Part shown: positions 1-7,813 of the stretch, piece after piece
How the letters are laid out: every line of letters starts with the position of its first letter
Numbering within the stretch: position 1 is the stretch's first letter
Assembly: GCF_002091475.1 (NCBI RefSeq)
Contig: NZ_BCTR01000011.1
Span: forward strand, 27,285 to 91,284
DNA from: Sphingomonas azotifigens NBRC 15497
GTDB lineage: Bacteria; Pseudomonadota; Alphaproteobacteria; Sphingomonadales; Sphingomonadaceae
Length of the DNA: 64,000 nucleotides
Reading direction: 5' to 3'
Made by a program: the position numbers and the translations under genes
Notes under the pieces: generated by a model
Seen by the model: the letters and a program-made list of their open reading frames with translations, nothing else
The model's database searches: none
Told to the model about the DNA's origin: nothing

Positions 1-124
1 CACGGCCGCCGAGGCGCGCATCGGCCTCCACCAGCAGCACGTTCCTGCCGGCGTCGAAAAGGGTGCGGGCGGCGCCGATACCGGCAGCCCCGCCGCCAAT
101 GACGATCACATCGAAAGCTTGCAT
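1..124 (-). CDS. FAD-dependent oxidoreductase, N-terminal fragment
   Basis: Only the first 41 or so codons are inside the window; the gene continues past the left edge. The start at 124 gives a protein opening with a hydrophobic beta strand and a dinucleotide-binding loop (IGGGAAGIGAA), followed by an acidic residue at the end of the second strand (LLVEAD) and a GGR motif. This pattern is typical of amine-oxidase or phytoene-desaturase-like flavoproteins. The gene follows the MaoC gene by 18 bases on the same strand, so it may be the last member of the leucine-degradation transcript. The substrate cannot be told from this fragment. Confidence 0.6.
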   Translation of the reverse strand, partial: MQAFDVIVIGGGAAGIGAARTLFDAGRNVLLVEADARLGGR

Positions 125-142
125 CGCGGGTCGAAACGCGCG

Positions 143-592
143 TCAGGCCGAACGGCTGCGCAGCAATGCCGATCGCAGGCATTCGCAGACCAATTCGTCG
201 CGCTGGTTGTGCATCTGGTGGCGCCAGGTGACGATGCCCTGACCGGGGCGCGACCTGCTCGGTCGCAGCTCGACCACCTCGGAACTGGCGCGCAGCGTAT
301 CGCCGAGGAAGACCGGCTTGGGCATGACGAGCTTGTCATAGCCGAGATTGGCGACCAGCGATCCTGCGGTCGTGTCCGCCACGGTGACGCCGATCATCAG
401 GCTGAACGTATAGGTGCCGTTGACCAGGATCTGGCCGAATTCGGACGCGCGCGCCGCCTCGGCATCGAGGTGCAGCGGCTGGGTGTTGTGGGTGAGCGCG
501 GTGAACAGCAGATTGTCGGTCTCGGTCACCGTCCGCCGCAGCGCGTGCTCGATACGGTCCCCGATCTGCCATTCGTCGAAAAAGCGTGCCAT
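143..592 (-). CDS. MaoC-family hot-dog dehydratase
   Basis: A 149-residue single hot-dog domain protein of the MaoC-like enoyl-CoA hydratase family. The hydratase signature is visible at residues 34-43 (THNTQPLHLD): His41 is kept, while the usual catalytic aspartate is Asn36, as I recall for the mesaconyl-CoA hydratase-like branch. Its ATG directly follows the stop codon of the upstream GNAT gene, with no gap, so the two are almost certainly cotranslated. In this leucine-degradation cluster, which has no visible crotonase-type methylglutaconyl-CoA hydratase (LiuC), it could hydrate a branched enoyl-CoA. That role is inferred. Confidence 0.85.
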   Translation of the reverse strand: MARFFDEWQIGDRIEHALRRTVTETDNLLFTALTHNTQPLHLDAEAARASEFGQILVNGTYTFSLMIGVTVADTTAGSLVANLGYDKLVMPKPVFLGDTLRASSEVVELRPSRSRPGQGIVTWRHQMHNQRDELVCECLRSALLRSRSA

Positions 593-1057
593 TCAGCCCT
601 GGTCCTCGTCCAGTTTCCGCTTGAAGCCGAAATGGCTCTTGGTCCAGCCGCGCGTTTCGTAGAAGCGGTGCGCGTCGACGCGGCTCTGCAGCGACATCAG
701 CTGCACCATGCGGCAGCCGCGCGCGCGGCACTCGGCTACCGCCCAGTCTATCATTTGCCCGCCAAGTCCTTCGCCGCGCAGGGCGGAAGCGATCCGCACC
801 GCCTCGATCTGGCCCCGCCACGCACCGCGAAAGGCGATGCCGGGCAGGTAGCTGAGCTGCATCGTGCCGACCACCGCACCGTCCCGTTCTGCGACAATCA
901 GCCGCTGATTGGGGTCCCGATCGATATCGGCGAAGGCCATTTCGTAGCGCGGATCGAGCGGCAGCGAGGCGTCCTCGCGGCCGCGGCTGAGATCGTCGTC
1001 GTCGAGCAGCGCGACGATCGCGGGCAGGTCGGCAAGGGTGGCGTCGCGGAAGATCAT
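593..1057 (-). CDS. GNAT family N-acetyltransferase
   Basis: A 154-residue acetyltransferase of the GNAT fold. The N-terminal MIFRDATLADLPAI is the typical beta1-alpha1 opening, and the acetyl-CoA loop is the region with RIASALRGEGLGGQMI. The C-terminal part (AHRFYETRGW) is the standard last helix and strand. The start at 1057 overlaps the stop of the upstream biotin carboxylase gene as ATGA, and the stop abuts the MaoC start. Such a gene recurs in sphingomonad leucine-degradation clusters, to my knowledge without an assigned substrate. Confidence 0.85.
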   Translation of the reverse strand: MIFRDATLADLPAIVALLDDDDLSRGREDASLPLDPRYEMAFADIDRDPNQRLIVAERDGAVVGTMQLSYLPGIAFRGAWRGQIEAVRIASALRGEGLGGQMIDWAVAECRARGCRMVQLMSLQSRVDAHRFYETRGWTKSHFGFKRKLDEDQG

Positions 1058-2928
1058 GCCGCTTTCTCCACGCGCACGAGCAGCGTGCCTTCGGTGACCT
1101 GCCCGCCGGCGGTGACCGGAAGTTCGGCGATCGTGCCGTCGAACGGGGCGGTGAGGGCGTGCTCCATCTTCATCGCCTCCAACGTGACGAGCCGCTGGCC
1201 CTTGGCGACGTGCGCGCCCGGCGTGACGTCCACCGCGGTGACGCGGCCGGGCATGGGAGCGAGCAGGGCGCCGTCGGCGGCAGTGCCCAATCCTTGAGAC
1301 CGGAACGCCCAAGGCTGCACCGAAAAGGCATAGCCCTGATGAAACTTCACCACCCCCGTATTCAAAGGGATAGCGCGCGCGGCGTTGTTCGCGTGCGGGA
1401 AAACGTCTTGCGGAAGTTCTGCTTCGACAGGCGCGTCGTCGATCAGCAGCCGTACGCCTAGATTGGGTTGCGCGTTCAAGCGAAACCCGGAGCTGGCAAG
1501 CGTTCTCGCTTCCTCAGCCGGATAAAGAAGGCATAACGCAGCGTCGAGGGCATCCGCGCTGAGTTCGGGCTTGGCAACCAGCCTGTCCTGCTCTCGCGCG
1601 ATGAACCCCGTGTCGATTTGTCCGGCCTGGAACGGTGGTGCGTCGAGCAGCTTCGCCAAAAACCCAGCATTGGTCCGGATCGGCCAAACGTCGCAGGTCG
1701 CGCACATGCCTTGCAGATCGGCGATGGCCTCTTCGCGCGTGGGCGCCGCGGCAACGAGTTTCGCGATCATCGGGTCATAGAAGGGCGAGATCGCGCCCCC
1801 TTCGACAATTCCGCTTTCGATGCGGTACCCACCAACCCTGAAATGTTCGAGCCGCCCAACGCTGGGCAGGAACCCCTTGGCCGGATCCTCCGCATAGAGC
1901 CGCGCTTCCACCGCCCAGCCGTTGATGGACAGCTCCTCCTGCCGCCTGGGCAGCGGCTCGCCGCTGGCGACGCGGAGCTGCCATTCGACCAGGTCGACGC
2001 CGGTGATCTCCTCGGTCACCGGATGCTCGACTTGCAGCCGGGTGTTCATTTCCATGAACCAGATGCGGTCGGCGCGCAGGCCTTCGCTGGCGTCGGCGAT
2101 GAACTCGATCGTCCCTGCGCCGACATAGTCGACCGCCTTGGCCGCGCGCACCGCCGCCGCACAGATCGCCGCGCGGGTATCGCCGTCCATGCCGGGCGCG
2201 GGGGCTTCCTCGATCACCTTCTGGTGGCGGCGCTGGAGCGAGCAGTCGCGCTCGAACAGGTGGACGACATTGCCATGGGTGTCGCCGAACACCTGCACTT
2301 CGATATGGCGGGGGCTGAGGATGTACTTTTCCAGCAGCACCCGGTCGTCGCCGAAGGAGGAGGCTGCCTCGCGCTTGCAGCTGGCGAGCGCGTCGGCGAA
2401 GTCGGCGGCGCTTTCCACCCGCCGCATGCCCTTGCCGCCGCCACCCGCGACCGCCTTGATCAGGACCGGATAGCCGATCGCACCGGCCTCGGCCTGGAGC
2501 CGCTCGGGCGACTGGTCCTCGCCCAGATAGCCGGGGGTGACCGGCACGCCCGCCGCGATCATCCGCGCCTTGGCGGCATCCTTGAGGCCCATGGCGCGGA
2601 TGCTGTCCGGCTTCGGCCCGACCCAGACCAGCCCGGCGGCGATGACCGCCTCGGCGAAGTCGGCATTTTCGGAAAGGAAGCCATAGCCCGGGTGGACGGC
2701 TTCCGCGCCGGTCGCCTTGGCCGCCGCGATGATCTTGTCGCCGACCAGATAGCTCTCGCGCGCTGGGGACGGGCCGATATGCACGGCCGCGTCGGCCTGG
2801 CGGACGTGGAGCGCGTTCGAGTCGGCGTCCGAATAGACCGCGATCGTGCGCAAACCCATCGCCCGGGCGGTGCGAATGATGCGGCAGGCAATTTCGCCGC
2901 GATTGGCGATGAGCAGCGATTTCAGCAT
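1054..2928 (-). CDS. liuD: Methylcrotonyl-CoA carboxylase biotin-containing alpha subunit
   Basis: A 624-residue protein with biotin carboxylase N-terminal domain (LIANRGEIACRI), ATP-grasp domain with the glycine loop GGGGKGMR, biotin carboxylase C-terminal domain, and a C-terminal biotinyl domain with EAMKMEH, so Lys587 should carry biotin. Together with the carboxyltransferase at 4402-6003 it carboxylates 3-methylcrotonyl-CoA in leucine degradation. ATG at 2928 is preferred over an in-frame GTG at 2937 because GGGAG lies about nine bases upstream of it. Also called mccA. The partner gene and isovaleryl-CoA dehydrogenase nearby make methylcrotonyl-CoA a better substrate guess than propionyl-CoA. 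The biotin ligase gene is at 36947. Confidence 0.93.
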   Translation of the reverse strand: MLKSLLIANRGEIACRIIRTARAMGLRTIAVYSDADSNALHVRQADAAVHIGPSPARESYLVGDKIIAAAKATGAEAVHPGYGFLSENADFAEAVIAAGLVWVGPKPDSIRAMGLKDAAKARMIAAGVPVTPGYLGEDQSPERLQAEAGAIGYPVLIKAVAGGGGKGMRRVESAADFADALASCKREAASSFGDDRVLLEKYILSPRHIEVQVFGDTHGNVVHLFERDCSLQRRHQKVIEEAPAPGMDGDTRAAICAAAVRAAKAVDYVGAGTIEFIADASEGLRADRIWFMEMNTRLQVEHPVTEEITGVDLVEWQLRVASGEPLPRRQEELSINGWAVEARLYAEDPAKGFLPSVGRLEHFRVGGYRIESGIVEGGAISPFYDPMIAKLVAAAPTREEAIADLQGMCATCDVWPIRTNAGFLAKLLDAPPFQAGQIDTGFIAREQDRLVAKPELSADALDAALCLLYPAEEARTLASSGFRLNAQPNLGVRLLIDDAPVEAELPQDVFPHANNAARAIPLNTGVVKFHQGYAFSVQPWAFRSQGLGTAADGALLAPMPGRVTAVDVTPGAHVAKGQRLVTLEAMKMEHALTAPFDGTIAELPVTAGGQVTEGTLLVRVEKAA

Positions 2929-3054
2929 GATAGGCACTCCCGGCCGGCGCGAACTTGATGAAAGTCGCGCATGTCGATCAAGAAAATAACGGCGATGTTT
3001 GGTCCGGTGGCCATGGCCGAGCCTAGGCAGATTTCGCTTGTGTAGGACAGCCCC

Positions 3055-3369
3055 TCACGGGTGGCGCTCCGGAAAGCCATGGCGGGTGTGGAGCGCGGCG
3101 AGCACGCCCTCGATGTCGTTCGCGAACCCGCCCTCGGCAAAGGCGAGCGCGGGGAGGTTCTGGTTTTCCTCGCCAAGCCGCGCGATCACCGCGGCGCGGG
3201 GACGCGGCCAGGCGACGCGGATCACCGCGATGTTCGCGGCGCGCTCCGGGAAGGCGGCGAGCAGGCCCTCCACGGTGATGCAGTCCTTGCAGTAGAAGCG
3301 CCGCGTGCCGCCATAGGCCGGGTCGGCCCAGTCGGTGTCGAGGACGAACAGCGTGTCGCGGGCCGTCAT
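3055..3369 (-). CDS. DUF3088-like small protein
   Basis: A 104-residue soluble protein with two cysteines in YCKDC and a conserved-looking opening DTLFVLDTDWADP. It resembles the DUF3088 family, whose function is unknown to me; the CxxC-like pair and thioredoxin-like length hint at a thioredoxin-type fold, but this is weak. The start codon at 3369 overlaps the stop of the upstream NTF2-like gene (ATGA), so translation is coupled. It sits within the leucine-degradation gene group, between the two carboxylase subunit genes. Confidence 0.65.
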   Translation of the reverse strand: MTARDTLFVLDTDWADPAYGGTRRFYCKDCITVEGLLAAFPERAANIAVIRVAWPRPRAAVIARLGEENQNLPALAFAEGGFANDIEGVLAALHTRHGFPERHP

Positions 3370-3890
3370 GCCGGGCACCCGGTGGTGCGCTGGTTCCAGC
3401 TCAGGCTGGCGATCTTCCAGGCGCCGTTCTCGCGGACCAGGCTGAAATGGTCGGTGCCGCAATGGTGCACCTTGCCGTTGAGCCGGAAGACATAGGGCGC
3501 CCACACCATCGCGAGGTCGCCGTCGATTTCGACCGCCGGCGTGGAAATACGCTCCTCGAAGGTATCGGACCCGGGCTCGAAGCGCGCCAGTAATTCCGGC
3601 CACGCCATGAACCGGACCGAGGCGCCATCCGCCGCTTCCGTGACGATCGTCGCGCCGCCCTCTGCACGCAAGACGCTGCGCACCGCCGCAGCATCGCGCG
3701 TGTTGATCCCGGCGAGCAGGCGCTCGACCGTCGCGAGCACCGCCCGTTCGTCGCTGCCGTCTGGCGGCGCGAGCGGGTTGGCCGGGGGCAGTTTGCTCGG
3801 CGACGGCACGCTGCGCGGCGGGTTGGCAGCGGGCGGGGGCAGCCCGGCGGTCTGCGGGGCCAGGGTGAGGGCGAGGAGGGGGAGGAGCAT
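3366..3890 (-). CDS. Exported NTF2-like (SnoaL-type) protein
   Basis: A 174-residue protein with a short hydrophobic N-terminus (MLLPLLALTLAPQTAG) that looks like a signal peptide, then a proline-rich linker to about residue 45. The rest is an NTF2-like domain with an early helix (ERAVLATVERLLAGINTRDA) and the closing strands GAWKIASLSWNQ. The start may lie a few codons upstream, since the codons before this ATG encode LKR, which would complete a better signal peptide but need a CTG start. It is coupled to the DUF3088-like gene downstream. Such domains bind small ligands or act as enzymes; no role can be assigned. Confidence 0.7.
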   Translation of the reverse strand: MLLPLLALTLAPQTAGLPPPAANPPRSVPSPSKLPPANPLAPPDGSDERAVLATVERLLAGINTRDAAAVRSVLRAEGGATIVTEAADGASVRFMAWPELLARFEPGSDTFEERISTPAVEIDGDLAMVWAPYVFRLNGKVHHCGTDHFSLVRENGAWKIASLSWNQRTTGCPA

Positions 3891-3895
3891 GCGTT

Positions 3896-4324
3896 TCAGC
3901 CTTGAAATTCCTCCCCGGAACGGGGAGGGGGACCGCCGGCCGAAAGCCGGTGGTGGAGGGGAAGCCGCGCGCGGCAGGCGCGAACGATATGGACCAGGAC
4001 GGCGTCGAGGTCGCGCAGGATCTCGCTGGCGGGGATGCGAAGCGTACCGAAGCCGCGTTGCTCGAGGCTGCTATCGCGGCGAGCGTCGCGTTCTGGCCGG
4101 TCGCCACGTGCATGGGCCTCGCCGTCTACTTCGATCGCGAGCCGGGCCTCCAGGCAGGCAAAATCGATCCGATAGCCGAGCTGTGGGTTCTGGCGGCGAA
4201 ACTTGAACCCGCCCGGGCGCTTGCGCAACTGCTGCCAGAGGAGAACTTCCGGCAACTCCAGCTTGGCGCGATCCTCGCGGGCCTGTTCGACCGCTCGGCG
4301 GGGCGTGCGGAGGATTTCGGGCAT
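3896..4324 (-). CDS. DUF559 (Vsr-like) endonuclease-domain protein
   Basis: A 142-residue protein of the DUF559 family, related to very-short-patch-repair and restriction-fold nucleases. The signature runs from residue 24 on: ELPEVLLWQQLR, FKFRRQ, YRIDF (acidic metal ligand), LAIEVDGEAH (acidic and His residues), and GFGTLRIPASEIL. The gene sits between two inverted copies of a 56-nt palindromic repeat (3906-3961 and 4327-4382). The start codon lies two bases inside the right copy, and the C-terminal 20 or so residues are encoded by the left copy. A second DUF559 gene is at 62166-62672. It is read in the same direction as the flanking leucine genes but is unlikely to belong to the pathway. 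Confidence 0.85.
   Translation of the reverse strand: MPEILRTPRRAVEQAREDRAKLELPEVLLWQQLRKRPGGFKFRRQNPQLGYRIDFACLEARLAIEVDGEAHARGDRPERDARRDSSLEQRGFGTLRIPASEILRDLDAVLVHIVRACRARLPLHHRLSAGGPPPRSGEEFQG
3906..3961. repeat. 56-nt palindromic repeat, left inverted copy
   Basis: This copy holds two hairpins: CCTCCCC/GGGGAGG around GGAAC, and a second one with GCCGG/CCGGC. Its reverse complement matches 4327-4382 over the full 56 bases except for the central hairpin and one loop base. The central hairpin arms differ in both strands but stay complementary. The repeat is inside the 3' end of the DUF559 gene. Confidence 0.9.
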
Positions 4325-4326
4325 TT

Positions 4327-4382
4327 CCCCTCCACCACGCGGCTGCGCCGCGCGGTCCCCCTCCCCGTGCCGGGGAGGAATT
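4327..4382. repeat. 56-nt palindromic repeat, right inverted copy
   Basis: Inverted partner of 3906-3961. Outer parts (CCCCTCCACCAC and the CTCCCCG/CGGGGAG hairpin) are the same, while the central hairpin is GCGGC-TGC-GCCGC instead of CCGGC-TTTCG-GCCGG. It lies between the stop of liuB and the start of the DUF559 gene and could also act as a transcript-processing or termination structure. Confidence 0.9.
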
Positions 4383-4401
4383 GGAGGGGCCGGTTCGCCC
4401 C

Positions 4402-6003
4402 TCACATCCGGAACACGCCGAACTGCGGCCGCTCCGGGATCGGCGCGTTGAGCGTCGCCGCCAGCGCGAGGCCCAGCACGTCGCGGGTTTGCGCCGGATC
4501 GATGATGCCGTCGTCCCACAGCCGCGCGGTGGCGTGCCAGGGATTGCCCTCGTCCTCATACTTCTGCCGGATGGGCGCCTTGAACGCCTCGGCTTCCTCC
4601 GGCGACCAGCCCGCGGCATCCCGGTGGACCGTCGCCAGCACGCTCGCCGCCTGCTCGCCGCCCATCACGCTGATGCGGGCATTGGGCCAGCTGAACAGGA
4701 AGCGGGGCGAATAGGCCCGGCCGCACATGCCGTAATTGCCGGCGCCGAAGCTGCCGCCGATCAGGATGGTGAGCTTGGGCACGGTTGCCGTCGCCACCGC
4801 CGTCACCAGCTTGGCGCCATGTTTCGCAATGCCTTCCGCCTCATATTTCCCGCCGACCATGAAGCCGGAGATGTTCTGGAGGAAGAGCAGCGGGATGCGG
4901 CGCTGGCAGGCCAGCTCGATGAAATGCGCGCCCTTCTGCGCGCTTTCGGAGAACAGCACGCCGTTATTGGCGAGGATCGCGACCGGCATCCCCCAGATAT
5001 GCGCGAAGCCGCAGACCAGCGAGCTGCCGTACAGCGCCTTGAATTCGTGGAACTCGGAAGCATCGACCAGCCGCGCGATCACCTCGTGCACGTCATAGGG
5101 CGCGCGGACATCGGCGGGGAGGATGCCGTACAGCTCTTCGGCCGCGTATTTGGGCGGGCGCGGGGCCTTCAGCGCGATATCGGGGACGCGGTCGGCGGGC
5201 AAATGGCTGACAATGTCGCGGACGATGGTCAGCGCATGCTCGTCATTCTCGGCCAGATGATCGACCACGCCCGAGCGGCGGGCATGGAGGTCGCCGCCGC
5301 CGAGATCCTCGGCGCTGATTTCCTCGCCGGTCGCCGCCTTCACCAGCGGCGGGCCGGCGAGGAAGATCGTGCCCTGGTTGCGGACGATCACGCTCTCGTC
5401 GGACATGGCCGGCACGTACGCGCCGCCCGCGGTGCAGCTGCCCATCACGCAGGCGATCTGCGGGATGCCCTGCGCGGACATTGTCGCCTGGTTGAAGAAG
5501 ATGCGGCCGAAATGCTCCTTGTCCGGGAACACCTCGGCCTGGTGCGGCAGGTTGGCGCCGCCGCTGTCGACCAGATAGATGCAGGGCAGGCGGTTGGCTT
5601 CGGCGATCTCCTGTGCGCGGAGATGCTTCTTCACCGTCATCGGGTAGTAGGTCCCGCCCTTCACGGTGGCGTCGTTGCAGACGATCATGCAGCTGCGGCC
5701 CGAGACGCGGCCGATGCCGGCGATGATGCCGGCGCCGGGGACCTCGCCGTCATAGAGGTCGCAGGCGGCGAGCTGGCCGATCTCGAGGAAGGGGCTGCCC
5801 GGATCGAGCAGCCGCTCGACTCGCTCACGGGGGAGCAACTTGCCGCGCGCGACATGCTTGGCGCGGGCGGACTCGCTGCCGCCGAGTGCGGCCTGCGCAA
5901 CATCGGCGCGGAGCTTCTCGGCGAGCGCGCGGTGGTGCGCGGCCTGGGCGCGGAACTGGTCGCTGTCGGGGTTGACGGCGGTGGGAAGGATGGGGGCGGT
6001 CAT
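4402..6003 (-). CDS. liuB: Methylcrotonyl-CoA carboxylase carboxyltransferase (beta) subunit
   Basis: A 533-residue carboxyltransferase with the N- and C-terminal crotonase-like halves of acyl-CoA carboxylase beta chains. Visible motifs include [19 protein letters not shown] near residue 50, [16 protein letters not shown] in the first half, and SGFMVG and [16 protein letters not shown] in the second half. The closing [16 protein letters not shown] end is characteristic of methylcrotonyl-CoA carboxylases. It transfers carboxyl from biotin on the subunit at 1054-2928 to 3-methylcrotonyl-CoA. Also called mccB. It follows liuA on the same strand, separated by an inverted pair of palindromes. Confidence 0.95.
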   Translation of the reverse strand: MTAPILPTAVNPDSDQFRAQAAHHRALAEKLRADVAQAALGGSESARAKHVARGKLLPRERVERLLDPGSPFLEIGQLAACDLYDGEVPGAGIIAGIGRVSGRSCMIVCNDATVKGGTYYPMTVKKHLRAQEIAEANRLPCIYLVDSGGANLPHQAEVFPDKEHFGRIFFNQATMSAQGIPQIACVMGSCTAGGAYVPAMSDESVIVRNQGTIFLAGPPLVKAATGEEISAEDLGGGDLHARRSGVVDHLAENDEHALTIVRDIVSHLPADRVPDIALKAPRPPKYAAEELYGILPADVRAPYDVHEVIARLVDASEFHEFKALYGSSLVCGFAHIWGMPVAILANNGVLFSESAQKGAHFIELACQRRIPLLFLQNISGFMVGGKYEAEGIAKHGAKLVTAVATATVPKLTILIGGSFGAGNYGMCGRAYSPRFLFSWPNARISVMGGEQAASVLATVHRDAAGWSPEEAEAFKAPIRQKYEDEGNPWHATARLWDDGIIDPAQTRDVLGLALAATLNAPIPERPQFGVFRM

Positions 6004-6010
6004 GCTGCTT

Positions 6011-6118
6011 AGCCCCTCCCCTTTAGGGGAGGGGTTGGGGTGGGGGATGACCGACGAGCGAATCCGCGGCTGGGGGCGAAGTGCCCCACCCCAACCCCTC
6101 CCCTGAAGGGGAGGGGCT
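6011..6118. repeat. Inverted pair of GC-rich palindromes
   Basis: Two near-identical 36-nt units, 6011-6046 and 6083-6118, in opposite orientation. Each has the hairpin CCCCTCCCC-TTTA-GGGGAGGGG (or TGAA loop) followed by TTGGGGTGGGG. They fill the gap between liuA and liuB. The paired, inverted arrangement resembles REPIN elements. A role in mRNA processing between the two genes is possible. Confidence 0.9.
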
Positions 6119-6133
6119 TAAGAAGAAGCGCGC

Positions 6134-7291
6134 TCACGCCGCCGCCCCCAGCAATTCGCGGCCGATCAGCATGCGGCGGATCTCGTTGGTCCCCGCGCCG
6201 ATGTCGAGCAGCTTGGCGTCGCGGAGGAAGCGCTCGACCGGCCAGTCCTTGGTGTAGCCGGCGCCGCCCAGCGCCTGCACCGCCTCGCCGGCGACGCGGA
6301 AGGCGTTTTCGCTGGCCAGCAGGATCGCGCCGGCCGCGTCGAAGCGCGTCGTCTTGCCCGCGTCGCAGCTGCGCGCCACGGCATAGACATAGGCCCGGGC
6401 GGAATTGAGCGCGACATACATGTCGGCGACCTTGGCCTGCATCAGCTGGAAGCTGCCGATCGCCTGGCCGAACTGCTTGCGCTCGCGCAGGTACGGCAGC
6501 ACGACGTCGAGACAGGCCTGCATGATGCCGAGCTGGATGCCGGCGAGCACGGTGCGCTCATAGTCGAGCCCGCTCATCAGCACCGCGACGCCGCCGTTGA
6601 GCGGGCCCATCACGTTCGCCTCGGGCACTTCGCAATCGGTGAACACCAGTTCCGAGGTGGGCGAGCCGCGCATGCCCATCTTGTCGATCTTCTGGCCGAT
6701 CGCGAAGCCGGGCATGTCCTTCTCGATCAGGAACGTCGTGATGCCGCGCGAGCCTTCGCCGGTCTTGGCGTAGACCACCAGCGTGTCGGCGTACGCCGCG
6801 TTGGTGATCCAGAATTTGGTGCCGCTCAGCACATAGCCGCCCTGAACCTTCTCGGCCTTGAGCTTCATCGAGACGACGTCGGAGCCGGCACCGGCCTCGG
6901 ACATCGCCAGGCTGCCGACATGCTCGCCCGAGATCAGCTTGGGCAGGTACTTGGCCTTCTGCGCTTCATTGCCCCAGCGGGCGATCTGGTTGACGCAGAG
7001 GTTCGAATGCGCGCCGTAGCTGAGCCCGATCGAGGCGGAGGCGCGGGCGACTTCCTCGCAGGCGATGACATGTTCGAGATAGCCGAGACCGAGGCCGCCA
7101 TCGGCCTCCGGCACGGTGATGCCGTGCAGGCCGAGTTCGCCCATCGCGGCCCAGAGTTCGTCGCGCGGGAACCAGTCCTCGGCATCGATCCGCGCGGCCA
7201 AGGGCGCGATCTTGTCGCGGGCGAAGCGCGCGGTGGTGTCGCGGATCATGTCGGCGGAATCGCCGAGGGCGAAGTCGAAGTCGGGGGTCAT
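6134..7291 (-). CDS. liuA: Isovaleryl-CoA dehydrogenase
   Basis: A 385-residue acyl-CoA dehydrogenase. The flavin-binding signature [15 protein letters not shown] is at residues 128-142, WITNAAYAD at 161-169, and the C-terminal helix includes RRMLIGREL. Glu245 in GLDYER sits where isovaleryl-CoA dehydrogenases have their catalytic base, which separates it from short-chain enzymes that use a C-terminal Glu. It makes 3-methylcrotonyl-CoA in leucine degradation, passing electrons to ETF. The start at 7291 overlaps the stop of the Rieske gene upstream as ATGA. Confidence 0.92.
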   Translation of the reverse strand: MTPDFDFALGDSADMIRDTTARFARDKIAPLAARIDAEDWFPRDELWAAMGELGLHGITVPEADGGLGLGYLEHVIACEEVARASASIGLSYGAHSNLCVNQIARWGNEAQKAKYLPKLISGEHVGSLAMSEAGAGSDVVSMKLKAEKVQGGYVLSGTKFWITNAAYADTLVVYAKTGEGSRGITTFLIEKDMPGFAIGQKIDKMGMRGSPTSELVFTDCEVPEANVMGPLNGGVAVLMSGLDYERTVLAGIQLGIMQACLDVVLPYLRERKQFGQAIGSFQLMQAKVADMYVALNSARAYVYAVARSCDAGKTTRFDAAGAILLASENAFRVAGEAVQALGGAGYTKDWPVERFLRDAKLLDIGAGTNEIRRMLIGRELLGAAA

Positions 7292-7659
7292 GCTTTGTCC
7301 TCTCCAACGGTCACGATCATGCCGTCGATTATGGTTACGGGCCATGGAAGCAGTCGCGCGCCGACGCAAGGGCCGCCGACGCACCGGCCCTCCTCCACGG
7401 TGTAGAGCGCGCCGTGCCAGCTGCACTGGATATGGCTGGCGTCGGGGGTGAGATAGGCGTCGAGCTGCTGGGTCAGCGGCACGGGCATGTGGGCACAGCG
7501 ATCGACATAGCCATAGACCTGGCCGCCGCGGCGGACGACGAAGCCGTGGAAGCGGCCGGCGCGCATCTCCAGCACGAAGTTGCGCGCGGTGCCGTCGGGG
7601 ATCAGGTCGAGCGGGCCGAGCGTCACGCCGGCGGGGGTTTTCGTCAGTCGATCGGTCAT
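7288..7659 (-). CDS. Rieske [2Fe-2S] protein
   Basis: A 123-residue soluble protein with one Rieske domain: CAHM near residue 56 and CSWHGA near 79, giving the two Cys and two His cluster ligands with a spacing of 17 between the boxes. No membrane segment or signal peptide is seen, so it is not the bc1 subunit; it resembles Rieske ferredoxins. It overlaps the isovaleryl-CoA dehydrogenase gene by four bases, suggesting coupled synthesis. Whether it donates or accepts electrons in this pathway is not known to me. Confidence 0.9.
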   Translation of the reverse strand: MTDRLTKTPAGVTLGPLDLIPDGTARNFVLEMRAGRFHGFVVRRGGQVYGYVDRCAHMPVPLTQQLDAYLTPDASHIQCSWHGALYTVEEGRCVGGPCVGARLLPWPVTIIDGMIVTVGEDKA

Positions 7660-7685
7660 GCGGTGGGGGAAACTTCCAAGTCTGC

Positions 7686-7788
7686 GTTCCCCTTCCGCTT
7701 GCGGGAGGGGTTAGGGGAGGGGCTGAGCGCTATCAGCGCTGCTGCCACGTCAGTCCCTCCCCCTACCCCTCCCGCAAGCGGGAGGGGA
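7686..7788. repeat. Inverted pair of CCGCTTGCGG palindromes
   Basis: Units at 7686-7724 and 7751-7788 are inverted copies, each with the hairpin CCCCTCCCGC-TT-GCGGGAGGGG (one arm has a T for C change). The spacer holds a further small palindrome, AGCGCT-ATC-AGCGCT. They lie between the end of hmgA and the start of the Rieske gene. Same family as 62193-62298 and 63969-64000. Confidence 0.9.
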
Positions 7789-7813
7789 GCGTCTGCTGCG
7801 GCGGTAGAGCAGA

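Noticed and set aside
119..1297. Long plus-strand open frame opposite the MaoC and GNAT genes
   Set aside because: It is the complement of real genes in a GC-rich genome and shows no protein family features.
3055..4113. 352-residue minus-strand frame running from DUF3088 through the NTF2-like and DUF559 genes
   Set aside because: Only its last 104 codons form a credible protein; the earlier part is out of frame with the two real genes there.
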